This document shows positions 22,737 through 31,295 of a DNA stretch of 64,000 nucleotides, piece after piece. The stretch is from an uncultured Bacteroidales bacterium (GTDB lineage: Bacteria > Bacteroidota > Bacteroidia > Bacteroidales > Paludibacteraceae), in NCBI GenBank assembly GCA_946411385.1, contig CAMKDV010000014.1, positions 1 to 64,000 of the forward strand, in the 5' to 3' direction. Below the pieces are notes generated by a model that worked only from the letters and a program-made list of their open reading frames with translations, made no database searches and was not told where the DNA came from. The translations under genes and the position numbers were made by a program. Position 1 is the first letter of the stretch. The number at the start of each line of letters is the position of its first letter.

Positions 22737-25221
22737 TGGTCAGCAGCAAGATGAGCATACATCCTATAGCGAGCATGTCGCCTTTCTTGACTGCTTCCGG
22801 ATCGAACACCATAACTATTTCGTGCTCACCTTCCGGCAACAGAGCAGCTCGTAGCATGTAATTCACCCGCCCGAACTCCCATTCATTGCCATCGACATAC
22901 ATGTGCCATCCGTGCGGGTAATATATCTCTGAGAATACTGCCACGCGCGGTTGTTGAAGCACGCTGTGATAGGTCATCTTGTTGGGCTTGTATTCTACAA
23001 ACGATATCTTGTCTGCCTCGTTTGCACTATTGGCGATGCCTTCAAACAGATGTGCGAACTCCTTGTCTACTACAGCCGTATGGCGCAAGTCAACCGTACT
23101 CAGTGCCTCAATCTCCTCGTTGGGCGTGCTGACGATATGCAGGTCATCTACCAGCCATACGGGACCTAATGCCCAAGGGTTCATCACGGGCACAGGTTGT
23201 CCGCCTTGTATAGGCAGAACGGCATACTTCATGTTCAGCATGTTCAGCACAGGGTAGGTAGCGCCTTGCGTTGCGTCATATTCCAATCGTCCGCCGGTAC
23301 GCGAAGCCGCCTGCATGAACGGGTTCATCTCTTTGCTGATATGCACGTCGATGAGATCTTGATACCTGCGCAGTTTGGCTGCCGAATAGCCACCGATAGA
23401 GTGGAGATAGTAGCCTGTACGCGCTTCGTTGAAGGTGTTGGTACTCATGTTCAGCACGCGGTAGTAACTGCCGTCCTGAAGAATCTCTTTCTCGTAGGGC
23501 AGCATGGCAAAAGCTTTCTGCTCATCTTTCTTCGAGGTAAACATGCCATCGTTGCAGAAGCGTTTGTCTACAGGCCACATGTCGGCTACGATCAGTGCGC
23601 ACAGAGCGATACCGGCATACAGTGTGGATTTGTCGGCTATCATCTTTCCGTTGCGGTGGTAGAGCGTATAGGCATAATAGAACGTTACGCCGCACCCGAG
23701 CAATACGAACAACAGGCTGCGCCATGCATCGCTGCTGATCATTGCCTGACGCTGGCGGAGGATAGCATCGTAGATCTGCTGACCTACCTGACCTTTCCAT
23801 GAGGCATCGTAGGACGAGCTGACATCAATACTTCCGGCAAACAGCGCTATGATGGCACACACACCGGCTGTCACACCACCGGCGATAAACAAGCTGCGCT
23901 TGAGCCGCTCCCACGATACTTGCCGGTCATGAATGGCTTTCACGCCAAGGAAGGCCAGCAACGGCACGGTAATCTCCGCCACGATGAGGATGGACTCCAC
24001 GGCGCGGAACTTGTTGTACATCGGGAAATACTCGAAGAAGAAGCGCGTGAGCCACATGAAATTGTGTCCCCAACTGAGCATCAATGAGAACAGCGTGGCC
24101 ACCAGCAATGCCCATTTGTACGGACCATCCACTATCAGCAATGCCAGAAGGAAGAGGAACAGCACTACCGCACCCATATATACCGGACCGGAAGTGAATG
24201 CTTTCTCCCCCCGGTAGGTCGGGGCACCGGCGCAGAACTGCTGTGCCTGACGCTTGGGTACACCCATCTTCGTCAGTTCTTTTTCCAGCTGCGAGCCTTT
24301 GCCCAAGTTGTAACCTGATGCACCGCCCATGTAATTGGGGATGAGAAAAGTAAGGCTCTCGTCAATACCTTCGCTCCAAGCGGTGGCGTAGTCCAGATCC
24401 AGACCCTTTGTCTTGTTGGTGGCATCCGTTTCCTTCTCCAGGTCAGAGTGTCCGCCGCGCATCGTTTCCTGTGCATATTCCTGATTGGTGAAGATGTTCG
24501 CACTGCCGATGCCCATACCTACGGCAAACGAGGCAAAGAAGATCAGCGTGGCAATCAGGAAATGTTTCCATTCTTTGGCTTTGGCAGCGATAGCCAGTTC
24601 GGCAAAGAACAGGATGCCAATCATCATGCAGATATAGTACGACATCTGCGGATGGACAAAGAATCCGATAGGAATGAACAGCATGACCAGAATAGCACCG
24701 AGCCAATATTTCTTCCTGTAAGTCAGGTAGAAACCTATTACTACGGGCATCATCCATGTGATGGATATCGTCTTACCGCCATGCTGCGCTGCAATGATTA
24801 CGAAGAAGTACGACGACAGGGCTATCGCAAACGCTCCCGCCATGCTTAGCCACTTGTCAATACCGAAAGTGCGCAGCAAGGCGAAGAAGGAGAGCAGGTA
24901 GAAGAAGAAAATCAGGAAGGTGAGGTACGGTCCGCGATGCAGAACGCGCAAGATAGGACGCATGATGGTGGAGGTAAGTGATCGGCCACCGCCTATCTGA
25001 TAGTTAGGCATGCCCGAGAACATCGCTCCTGTCCAGAACGTGTTACCTCCGGCTTTGCCGTACTCGGCGCTCTCATGCACCGCCGCCTGGGCGTTGATAC
25101 TATCACCTGCAAATATCACTTTGCCTTGCAGCGACGGAAAGAAATACACTACCGACGCTATAAGGAACAATAAGACAATCAGCGCGTATGGCGCTATTTG
25201 TTTCCAGTTGATCTTCATCAT
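22669..25221 (-). CDS. YfhO-family polytopic membrane protein, 850 aa
   Basis: Belongs to the YfhO family, linked in other bacteria to glycosylation of lipoteichoic acid or surface glycans through polyprenyl-linked sugars. The N-terminal half has many membrane segments with a GDSINAQAAVHESAEYG loop after the first. A soluble stretch follows (~560-800, with RVLNMSTNTFNEARTGYY), then a last membrane pair. Length is normal. The ATG at 25221 overlaps the stop of the SPFH gene by 4 bp, so they are coupled. Confidence 0.85.
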   Translation of the reverse strand: MMKINWKQIAPYALIVLLFLIASVVYFFPSLQGKVIFAGDSINAQAAVHESAEYGKAGGNTFWTGAMFSGMPNYQIGGGRSLTSTIMRPILRVLHRGPYLTFLIFFFYLLSFFALLRTFGIDKWLSMAGAFAIALSSYFFVIIAAQHGGKTISITWMMPVVIGFYLTYRKKYWLGAILVMLFIPIGFFVHPQMSYYICMMIGILFFAELAIAAKAKEWKHFLIATLIFFASFAVGMGIGSANIFTNQEYAQETMRGGHSDLEKETDATNKTKGLDLDYATAWSEGIDESLTFLIPNYMGGASGYNLGKGSQLEKELTKMGVPKRQAQQFCAGAPTYRGEKAFTSGPVYMGAVVLFLFLLALLIVDGPYKWALLVATLFSLMLSWGHNFMWLTRFFFEYFPMYNKFRAVESILIVAEITVPLLAFLGVKAIHDRQVSWERLKRSLFIAGGVTAGVCAIIALFAGSIDVSSSYDASWKGQVGQQIYDAILRQRQAMISSDAWRSLLFVLLGCGVTFYYAYTLYHRNGKMIADKSTLYAGIALCALIVADMWPVDKRFCNDGMFTSKKDEQKAFAMLPYEKEILQDGSYYRVLNMSTNTFNEARTGYYLHSIGGYSAAKLRRYQDLIDVHISKEMNPFMQAASRTGGRLEYDATQGATYPVLNMLNMKYAVLPIQGGQPVPVMNPWALGPVWLVDDLHIVSTPNEEIEALSTVDLRHTAVVDKEFAHLFEGIANSANEADKISFVEYKPNKMTYHSVLQQPRVAVFSEIYYPHGWHMYVDGNEWEFGRVNYMLRAALLPEGEHEIVMVFDPEAVKKGDMLAIGCMLILLLTIIAAVAMAYRARRTKGTADASV

Positions 25222-26069
25222 TTGAGATTAATCATTGGTATGTTACCACCACCGATATATTCGGGCAGTTTGCCGTCCCATTTCTCGATGGCATCCTGGC
25301 GAACGAGCAGTTCGTTGAGGCTGGCAGCCACGGTGCGGTTGTAGTACGCTTCGCCGTCTGCCTGGATGCGCAATGCTTTGGCTTCACCTTCTGCTTTGGC
25401 TATGGCAATCTTGGCGTTTGCTTCGGCTTGCTTGACGAGGTTCTCGGCTTTCAGTGCCTCCTGGATGGCCTGGTTCTTTGCCTCAATGGCTTTGGACAGC
25501 GAGGTAGGCGGAGTGATCTGCGATGTGAACTCCTCCACAATGAATCCTTCATCGTTGAGCGAGCGCTCGAGCATGATGCGCACTTCGCCTTCGAACTGTG
25601 CACGCGATGCCATCAGTTCGTCCGAAGTGTACTTGTTGGCCGTGATGCGATACGCATCATAGATCACAGTACGCATGTAGCCTTCTTCGATATCGCGCAG
25701 CGGTTTGCGATATTTGGCAAACACATCCACAGCCTTGTCGCGGTTCAGGCGAAAAGCCAGCACCGGATCCATCGAGAACACGGCAGCATCCTTGGTCGTT
25801 ACCGTAAACGGCGAGTAGTCAACGCGCTGCACGAAGATAGGGTAGGAATAAACGCTGGTGGTGATGGGGTTGAAGAACACCCAACCCGTTACCGGTACTG
25901 CATCCAGTTTGCCTTGGTCAGTTAGCGAGAACTTCTTGAACTTGATACCTACCTCCGACGTATCTACTACCGTGTAGCACGACGAGATGATGAACGCAAG
26001 GATAGCCAGAACGGCTATTCCGATTACAATCTTCTTGACCGAAGAATTGACAGGTGTTGGAGTTGTCAT
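25218..26069 (-). CDS. SPFH/prohibitin-family membrane protein, 283 aa
   Basis: One N-terminal membrane segment (12-30) is followed by a Band 7 domain (~33-200, VDTSEVGIKFKKF start) and an Ala/Glu/Lys-rich coiled coil (~195-245). Such proteins form membrane-associated rings that scaffold microdomains or control FtsH proteases. Cys31 right after IISS could make it a lipoprotein, but a plain anchor is more likely. The 4-bp overlap with the yfhO-like gene indicates an operon. Confidence 0.88.
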   Translation of the reverse strand: MTTPTPVNSSVKKIVIGIAVLAILAFIISSCYTVVDTSEVGIKFKKFSLTDQGKLDAVPVTGWVFFNPITTSVYSYPIFVQRVDYSPFTVTTKDAAVFSMDPVLAFRLNRDKAVDVFAKYRKPLRDIEEGYMRTVIYDAYRITANKYTSDELMASRAQFEGEVRIMLERSLNDEGFIVEEFTSQITPPTSLSKAIEAKNQAIQEALKAENLVKQAEANAKIAIAKAEGEAKALRIQADGEAYYNRTVAASLNELLVRQDAIEKWDGKLPEYIGGGNIPMINLK

Positions 26070-26151
26070 ATTGATTGTTGTTTTAGGATTAGTCAGTACT
26101 TTTCGTTATGAAAGTCAGTATGTTTCGTAATGATAGGGTGTTTTTCTTAGC

Positions 26152-26186
26152 AAAAAGAGGTGGTGCGTCATCCGACACTCCACCTC
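26152..26186 (-). terminator. Rho-independent terminator after tsf
   Basis: On the minus strand, GAGGTGG (complement of 26180-26186) pairs with CCACCTC (complement of 26157-26163) and is followed at once by five U (complement of 26152-26156). It lies 29 bp after the tsf stop codon. Confidence 0.8.
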
Positions 26187-26214
26187 CGTTCTGTCCCTTG
26201 CGGGAGAATGCTGC

Positions 26215-27201
26215 TTACTCCTGGTTGAGCGTAATGCGGCGGAAGTCCTTGATAGTGACATTCTGCTTTTTCAGAACGTCCTTCACCAGTTCCTTGCTCT
26301 CGCTCATGATATAAGCCTGCTCCATGAGGGTGCTCTCTTTCAAGAACTTACCCAGACGGCCTTGAGCAATCATCTCAATCTTCTTCAGGTTGAGGTTAGC
26401 CTCTGCCTCAGCGGGCACGGTAGCACGGATATTACGTGCGGTCTCTGCCTGCTCCTCGGTGAGCCATCCTTTAGCGGTGTTCGATGCGATATGATCATCG
26501 CTGTCGCAGTGTGCGGGATTAAGTCCTGCTTTGCGCAGAGCATTCTCCACAGCCTTGGCGATCTCATCCTGCTTGGTCTTGTCGATGGCAACAGCCAACT
26601 CACGCTGTTTAGTCTCTTCAGCCACGTGGTCGGCATCCAGAGCAATAGGAGCCATAGCGGCTACCTGCATCGAGATACCGTGAACGGTCTCGTGGTCAGC
26701 GCCGGCGTTGGCAGCTACCAGTGACGACAGCTTGTTGCCAAGGTGGTTGTAAGCGTCTACGACATCTCCCTCAAGGAAGGTGTAGTCGCTCAGTTCCATC
26801 TTCTCACCGGTCACACCCGAACGCTCGGTTACGAGGTCCTGTGCGGTGAAGTCACCGATCTTCAGAGCCTTGAGAGCCTCAAGGTCAGCGGGGCGGTTGT
26901 TGAATGCTGCATCCAGGATGAGCTTAACCATGCCTACGAAGTCAGCGTTCTTGGCTACGAAGTCCGTTTCGCACTTCACGCCTACGATTACGCCGAAGCC
27001 GTTCTCGGCCTTAGCCAGCACGCAACCTTCCGAAGCCTCGCGGTCGGAACGTTTGGCGGCGATAGCCTGACCACGCTTGCGCAGCAGGTCTTTGGCAATC
27101 TCAAAGTCACCGTTAGCCTCCTCAAGAGCTTTCTTCACATCCATCATGCCGGCACCCGTAATGTCGCGCAGTTTTTTGATATCTGCTAATGTTACAGCCA
27201 T
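26215..27201 (-). CDS. tsf: Elongation factor Ts
   Basis: Nucleotide exchange factor for EF-Tu. It has the N-terminal UBA-like domain (LADIKKLRDITGAGMMDVKK, 5-24), the TDFVAKN motif near residue 80, and a duplicated core domain. At 328 aa it is of the longer type found in Bacteroidales. It lies downstream of rpsB with a heptamer array as spacer and has a terminator after it, so rplM-rpsI-rpsB-tsf may form one unit. Confidence 0.97.
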   Translation of the reverse strand: MAVTLADIKKLRDITGAGMMDVKKALEEANGDFEIAKDLLRKRGQAIAAKRSDREASEGCVLAKAENGFGVIVGVKCETDFVAKNADFVGMVKLILDAAFNNRPADLEALKALKIGDFTAQDLVTERSGVTGEKMELSDYTFLEGDVVDAYNHLGNKLSSLVAANAGADHETVHGISMQVAAMAPIALDADHVAEETKQRELAVAIDKTKQDEIAKAVENALRKAGLNPAHCDSDDHIASNTAKGWLTEEQAETARNIRATVPAEAEANLNLKKIEMIAQGRLGKFLKESTLMEQAYIMSESKELVKDVLKKQNVTIKDFRRITLNQE

Positions 27202-27243
27202 AGTTATTTACGATTTAACGATTTACAATTTACGATTGGCGAT
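27202..27243. repeat. Heptamer array between rpsB and tsf
   Basis: Read on the minus strand from the rpsB stop: AATCGCC, AATCGTA, AATTGTA, AATCGTT, one extra A, AATCGTA, AATAACT, then the tsf ATG. These units match the last three heptamers of the array at 21593. Confidence 0.88.
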
Positions 27244-28089
27244 TTACTCAGCAGCCTCTTCTGCGGGAGCTTCAGCTTTTACCTCGGCTACTTTCTCTGC
27301 TTCCTCTTTCGGAGCGGATTTACGTACGCGTGTACGACGCTCACGGGGAGCGGGAGCCTCAGCAGCGTTCTGAGCGGCAGCAGCCTCTTCGTCAGCTTTC
27401 TCTACCTTGCGCTCTTCCAGACCTTCCTTGATAGCCTCGCAAACGGCGTTCAGGATCACTTCGATGGATTTCGAAGCATCGTCGTTAGCCGGAATAACGA
27501 AGTCGATAGGAGTGGGGTCGGAGTTGGTATCAACGATGCCGAACACAGGTATACCCAGACGGTTTGCCTCGGCTACTGCGATGTGCTCTTTCATCACGTC
27601 CACTACGAACAGTGCGCTTGGCAGACGGGTCAGGTCAACGATGGAACCAAGGTTCTTCTCGAGTTTCTCACGCTGACGAGTGATCTGAAGTTTCTCACGC
27701 TTCGAAACGTTATCCAGCGTACCGTCGGTCATCATCTTGTCGATCTGCGACATCTTCTTCACAGCCTTGCGGATGGTGGGGAAGTTGGTGAGCATACCAC
27801 CTGCCCAGCGCTCGGTGATGTACGGCATGCCTACTTCCTGAGCCTTGGCGGCGATGATCTCTTGACCTTGTTTCTTCGTGCTCACGAACAGGATCTTGCG
27901 ACCCGAACGGGCGATGTTCTTCAGAGCCTCAGCAGCTTCCTCGATCTTGATAGCTGTCTTGTTGAGGTCGATGATGTGAATACCATTACGCTCCATGTAG
28001 ATGTAGGGAGCCATGGCGGGATTCCATTTGCGTTTGAGGTGGCCAAAGTGGCAACCTGCCTCAAGCAATTGGTCAAAGTTTGTTCTCAT
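27244..28089 (-). CDS. rpsB: 30S ribosomal protein S2
   Basis: Starts MRTNFDQLLEAGCHFGH, with KWNPAMAPYIYMERNGIHIIDL next, the standard S2 N-terminus. Residues after ~230 form an Ala/Glu/Lys-rich tail ending EAPAEEAAE, as in other Bacteroidales S2. The 240-bp leader with a perfect hairpin separates it from rpsI upstream. Confidence 0.98.
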   Translation of the reverse strand: MRTNFDQLLEAGCHFGHLKRKWNPAMAPYIYMERNGIHIIDLNKTAIKIEEAAEALKNIARSGRKILFVSTKKQGQEIIAAKAQEVGMPYITERWAGGMLTNFPTIRKAVKKMSQIDKMMTDGTLDNVSKREKLQITRQREKLEKNLGSIVDLTRLPSALFVVDVMKEHIAVAEANRLGIPVFGIVDTNSDPTPIDFVIPANDDASKSIEVILNAVCEAIKEGLEERKVEKADEEAAAAQNAAEAPAPRERRTRVRKSAPKEEAEKVAEVKAEAPAEEAAE

Positions 28090-28131
28090 TTGTTTGATTT
28101 GTTTTGAATAATGTTATTATTTGTCCTTATC

Positions 28132-28161
28132 CCAAGCAGCGTAGAGAGTCACGCTGCTTGG
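28132..28161 (-). promoter_or_regulatory. Perfect 11-bp hairpin in the rpsB leader
   Basis: CCAAGCAGCGT (28132-28142) pairs with ACGCTGCTTGG (28151-28161) around 8 nt. It is 43 bp upstream of the rpsB start in the 242-bp rpsI-rpsB spacer. No U-run follows on the minus strand. Autoregulatory leaders of S2 are known in other phyla, so a protein-binding leader is one reading; an RNA processing site is another. Confidence 0.55.
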
Positions 28162-28331
28162 CAATCTGCAGGTAGTTGCTTAAGCAAATCCGGCAAATTT
28201 CGGACGGTTAATAGGGTTCTTCTCCAATTCTTGATTTTGTTTTGAGCAGATTTGTGTTTTCCGGTGAGGGAGTTATGGTGACCATAATGACCGAGCCGAA
28301 AACGCAAAGATGCCAAAAGAAAACAGAAATT

Positions 28332-28718
28332 TTAACGTTTCGAGAATTGGAAGTGCCTACGAGCCTTCGGCTGACCCGGTTTCTTACGCTCTACCTCACG
28401 GGCATCACGTGTCATGAATCCTTCAGCTTTCAGTGCGGGCTTGTCCTCGGGGTTAATCTTCACTAGTGCGCGGGCGATTGCCAGACGCAGAGCTTCTGCC
28501 TGACCTTTGAATCCGCCACCGTCCAGATTAGCCTTGATATCATATTTTTCGGTTACACCCAGTTTCTCCAGCGGCTGTTTAACCACGTATTGGAGGATCG
28601 AACTCGGGAAATAAACGTTGAGCTCACGACCGTTGATCGTGATGTTACCGGCACCTTCTTGTACATATACGCGTGCCACTGCGGCCTTACGACGACCTAA
28701 TGCATTGATTACTTCCAT
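28332..28718 (-). CDS. rpsI: 30S ribosomal protein S9
   Basis: 128 aa, starting MEVINALGRRKAAVARVYV and ending in the basic tail KARRHFQFSKR that reaches the P-site tRNA. It has the GGGFKGQAEALRLAIARAL core. It lies 8 bp downstream of rplM, the near-universal L13-S9 pair. Confidence 0.98.
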   Translation of the reverse strand: MEVINALGRRKAAVARVYVQEGAGNITINGRELNVYFPSSILQYVVKQPLEKLGVTEKYDIKANLDGGGFKGQAEALRLAIARALVKINPEDKPALKAEGFMTRDAREVERKKPGQPKARRHFQFSKR

Positions 28719-28726
28719 TGTTCTGA

Positions 28727-29188
28727 TTATTTAAGGGTGTTAATGTCGATTACTACAGGTTGTTGAGCTTGTTTGTCATGCTCTGCACCACCGAAAACGT
28801 ACAGGTTACCGATGAGCTTGTCGCCGAGACGGTTCTTGGGCAGCATGCCTTTTACCACCTTGCGGATCAGTTTGTCGATACCTTTGTTCTTCAGGTCTTG
28901 GGGCGTATACTCACGCTGACCACCGGGGAATCCCGTGTAACGTACATAAACGCGATCTGTCCATTTGTTGCCCGTCATGCGAACTTCGTCGGCGTTGATG
29001 ATGATCACATTGTCACCGCAGTCAACGTTCGGGGTGAACTGGGGTTTGTACTTGCCACGCAGAAGGTTAGCAACCTTCGTGCACATACGACCAAGGATCT
29101 GGTCCTTCGCATCGATAACGACCCAACGCTTGAGGTCGCGAGCTGCTTCCTTGCTCACCGATACGGTCTTGTAATTGTTGTATTCCAT
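28727..29188 (-). CDS. rplM: 50S ribosomal protein L13
   Basis: 153 aa. The ATG at 29188 (MEYNNYKTVSVSKE) is chosen; an upstream in-frame start at 29302 would place the promoter -7 element inside the gene. It contains WVVIDAKDQILGRM and the signature region near VFGGAEHDKQAQQP. First gene of the ribosomal cluster, with a consensus promoter at 29300-29330. Confidence 0.97.
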   Translation of the reverse strand: MEYNNYKTVSVSKEAARDLKRWVVIDAKDQILGRMCTKVANLLRGKYKPQFTPNVDCGDNVIIINADEVRMTGNKWTDRVYVRYTGFPGGQREYTPQDLKNKGIDKLIRKVVKGMLPKNRLGDKLIGNLYVFGGAEHDKQAQQPVVIDINTLK

Positions 29189-29299
29189 TTGTTTTGTTTG
29201 TTTTAGGCCGAACCGACAGACATCTATTAAGCGCTTACGCGCACTGCCCAGTTCAGCGGTTAAATATGTTTCTTTTCGGCAACGCGCCAAAAAAGCATG

Positions 29300-29330
29300 C
29301 AAAGATACAAAAATAAATTGATATATGCAA
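29300..29330 (-). promoter_or_regulatory. Consensus promoter of rplM
   Basis: Minus strand TTG (complement of 29328-29330), 20-nt spacer, TATCTTTG (complement of 29300-29307). It gives a ~105-nt leader for rplM. Confidence 0.85.
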
Positions 29331-29434
29331 GTCTTACTGTCACTTTTTTCCGGACTTTCTCATAAATGCCACATTTACCCGTCAAAACGTGGGGTGAGGC
29401 GTGCCGGCAAAATGATCATGAAAATGCATAAAAA

Positions 29435-29466
29435 TTTGCAAATTCGAAAAAAATTTTGTACCTTTG
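29435..29466 (+). promoter_or_regulatory. Consensus promoter of the C10 protease gene
   Basis: TTTG at 29435-29438 followed by CAAAT, 20-nt spacer ending TTTTG, TACCTTTG at 29459-29466. The start codon at 29524 is 57 bp downstream. Confidence 0.87.
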
Positions 29467-29523
29467 CATCCGTAATCAGAACAGCTCACTCTGTAGAGGA
29501 TGTGACCGGTAGCATTTTATCTT

Positions 29524-31293
29524 ATGAAAAAGATTATCACTTGTGTGGTTATGTGCCTGTTAGTCAGCATGGTGGCAGGTCAGTCGCAGCGCTCGAATAC
29601 GAGTGCGGGCAAGCAGAAGACAACTTCGTATGCAGTTGAAAAAGAGGCGGCCTCTCGTTGGCTGGCTGAGAATGTGGCCGATAGCGTGGTGCAACGCCTG
29701 AGCCTGAAAGCCATGCGCCAGACCGACGAATGGGTATTGTTCTGCGATGAAAATAAGCATGGTTTTGTGCTGGTAGCCAAACAGGCGTACTGGCAATATC
29801 TGAGCCGTCCTGTGCTGGCGTACAGCACCGAGCGCACCTATGGCCTCGAGGGACCTCCGCTGACTTTGTTGATGTACTATGCGCGGCGGCTGGATGCGAT
29901 AGCCTCGCTGGGCATAACACCTGCATCTGAGGCTGGCAAAGGCATGTATGTGGCTCCGTTGCTCGGTCAGACTGCTTGGGGACAGACGACACCTTATAAT
30001 AATGCGTGCGCGATGCGTGACGGCAAACGCACCGTGACGGGCTGTCTGGCAGTAGCGGTGGGGCAGATGATGCGCTACTACAAGTATCCTGCCAACATGG
30101 CATGGGACACGATGCGCGACAGCTATCAGACGGATGACAAGACGGCTCAGCCTGTGGCAGCACTGCTGGCGGGATTGGGCAATGCCCTGCAAGCGCAATA
30201 TGGCAAGCAAGTGACATCCACCTCGCTCGATTACCTCAAACCGGTGATGGTTCTCGGCTATGGCTATTCACCTCGCCTGACCGTTCATCATCATGCTCAG
30301 CAGAGCACCGTGCACGATGGTATACGCAGCGAACTGCAAGCCGGACGACCTGTGCTGGCAGCGAACAAGGAACATGCCTTCGTGGTGGATGGTTGCGACG
30401 GGCAGTTCCTTCATCTGAATCTTGGTTGGGTAGGCTATTGCAATGGCTGGTACGACCCCTTGGAAGTGGACGAACTGAGCGATGCGAAACCTTCTGAACG
30501 CCTGATAGCAAGTATTGTGACGGGGTTTGCGCCGCAAGGCGAAGAGCGCCGTAAGGAAGTAGAAATAGAGCATTCGGGTGAACTGAAAGAGCTATTGAGT
30601 GAAGAGGAACAACTGACCGTAACGCATCTGACCGTCCGTGGCAAACTGGGTAGCGAGGATGTGGCACTGCTCAGAAGGATGGCAGGTCATGTGGATGCCG
30701 AGCAGCCATTGATGCCCGTAGGCAGCCTGACGCACCTGGATTTGAGTGAGGTGCATTGGGTGAACGATCAGAAGCCTTTCTATCGCGAACGGATGCAAGG
30801 TACAACCACCATACAGATGACCTATGTCGAATATGAGGTGAGCGAGAATGCGGGGCAGAACGAGACGAACCGAACTACATCCAAATACGGTATAGACCTG
30901 AGCAAACCCGTGAGCGACAAGGATTGGGAGAAATTTGAGGAAGTGACGGGCATCACCGACGGCATGTCGTTCCATCGCGATGCGCAGGGCTATGTGTGGA
31001 CTTGGTACACGACCTTTGCCCATACCATCTCACCCATGATGTTCCGCGAATGCAGTTCGCTGCGTGAGGTAGTGCTGCCGGTCGACACACGCCTGATAGG
31101 GCAAGGAGCTTTTGTGCGCTGCGAATGTCTGGAGCGCATCGACATACCTGCCAAGGTCACACGCATAGGCAAACAGGCGTTCAGCTTCTGTACCTCATTG
31201 GAGGAGTTTCGCTATCATAAGAAGAGTCTGTCTGTCGAGTCGCCCAATTTTGAGAAGACTCCACGCAAACTGCAGTACAACCTAATCAAGTAA
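29524..31293 (+). CDS. Secreted C10-family (streptopain-like) cysteine protease with BspA-type repeats
   Basis: Signal peptide (MKKIITCVVMCLLVSMVAG), pro-region ~25-140, then the papain-like C10 domain: Cys174 in RTVTGCLAVAVGQMM, His284 in EHAFVVDGCDG and the LNLGWVGYCNGWY strand after it. From ~500 to the C-terminus it has leucine-rich repeats of the BspA/LRR_5 type (MFRECSSLREVVLP, AFVRCECLERIDIP). It is probably secreted or surface-bound and proteolytic, though the catalytic neighbourhood is divergent (LGW where HxNWGW is usual). It is a single gene, convergent with the 441-aa gene. Confidence 0.85.
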   Translation: MKKIITCVVMCLLVSMVAGQSQRSNTSAGKQKTTSYAVEKEAASRWLAENVADSVVQRLSLKAMRQTDEWVLFCDENKHGFVLVAKQAYWQYLSRPVLAYSTERTYGLEGPPLTLLMYYARRLDAIASLGITPASEAGKGMYVAPLLGQTAWGQTTPYNNACAMRDGKRTVTGCLAVAVGQMMRYYKYPANMAWDTMRDSYQTDDKTAQPVAALLAGLGNALQAQYGKQVTSTSLDYLKPVMVLGYGYSPRLTVHHHAQQSTVHDGIRSELQAGRPVLAANKEHAFVVDGCDGQFLHLNLGWVGYCNGWYDPLEVDELSDAKPSERLIASIVTGFAPQGEERRKEVEIEHSGELKELLSEEEQLTVTHLTVRGKLGSEDVALLRRMAGHVDAEQPLMPVGSLTHLDLSEVHWVNDQKPFYRERMQGTTTIQMTYVEYEVSENAGQNETNRTTSKYGIDLSKPVSDKDWEKFEEVTGITDGMSFHRDAQGYVWTWYTTFAHTISPMMFRECSSLREVVLPVDTRLIGQGAFVRCECLERIDIPAKVTRIGKQAFSFCTSLEEFRYHKKSLSVESPNFEKTPRKLQYNLIK

Positions 31294-31295
31294 GA

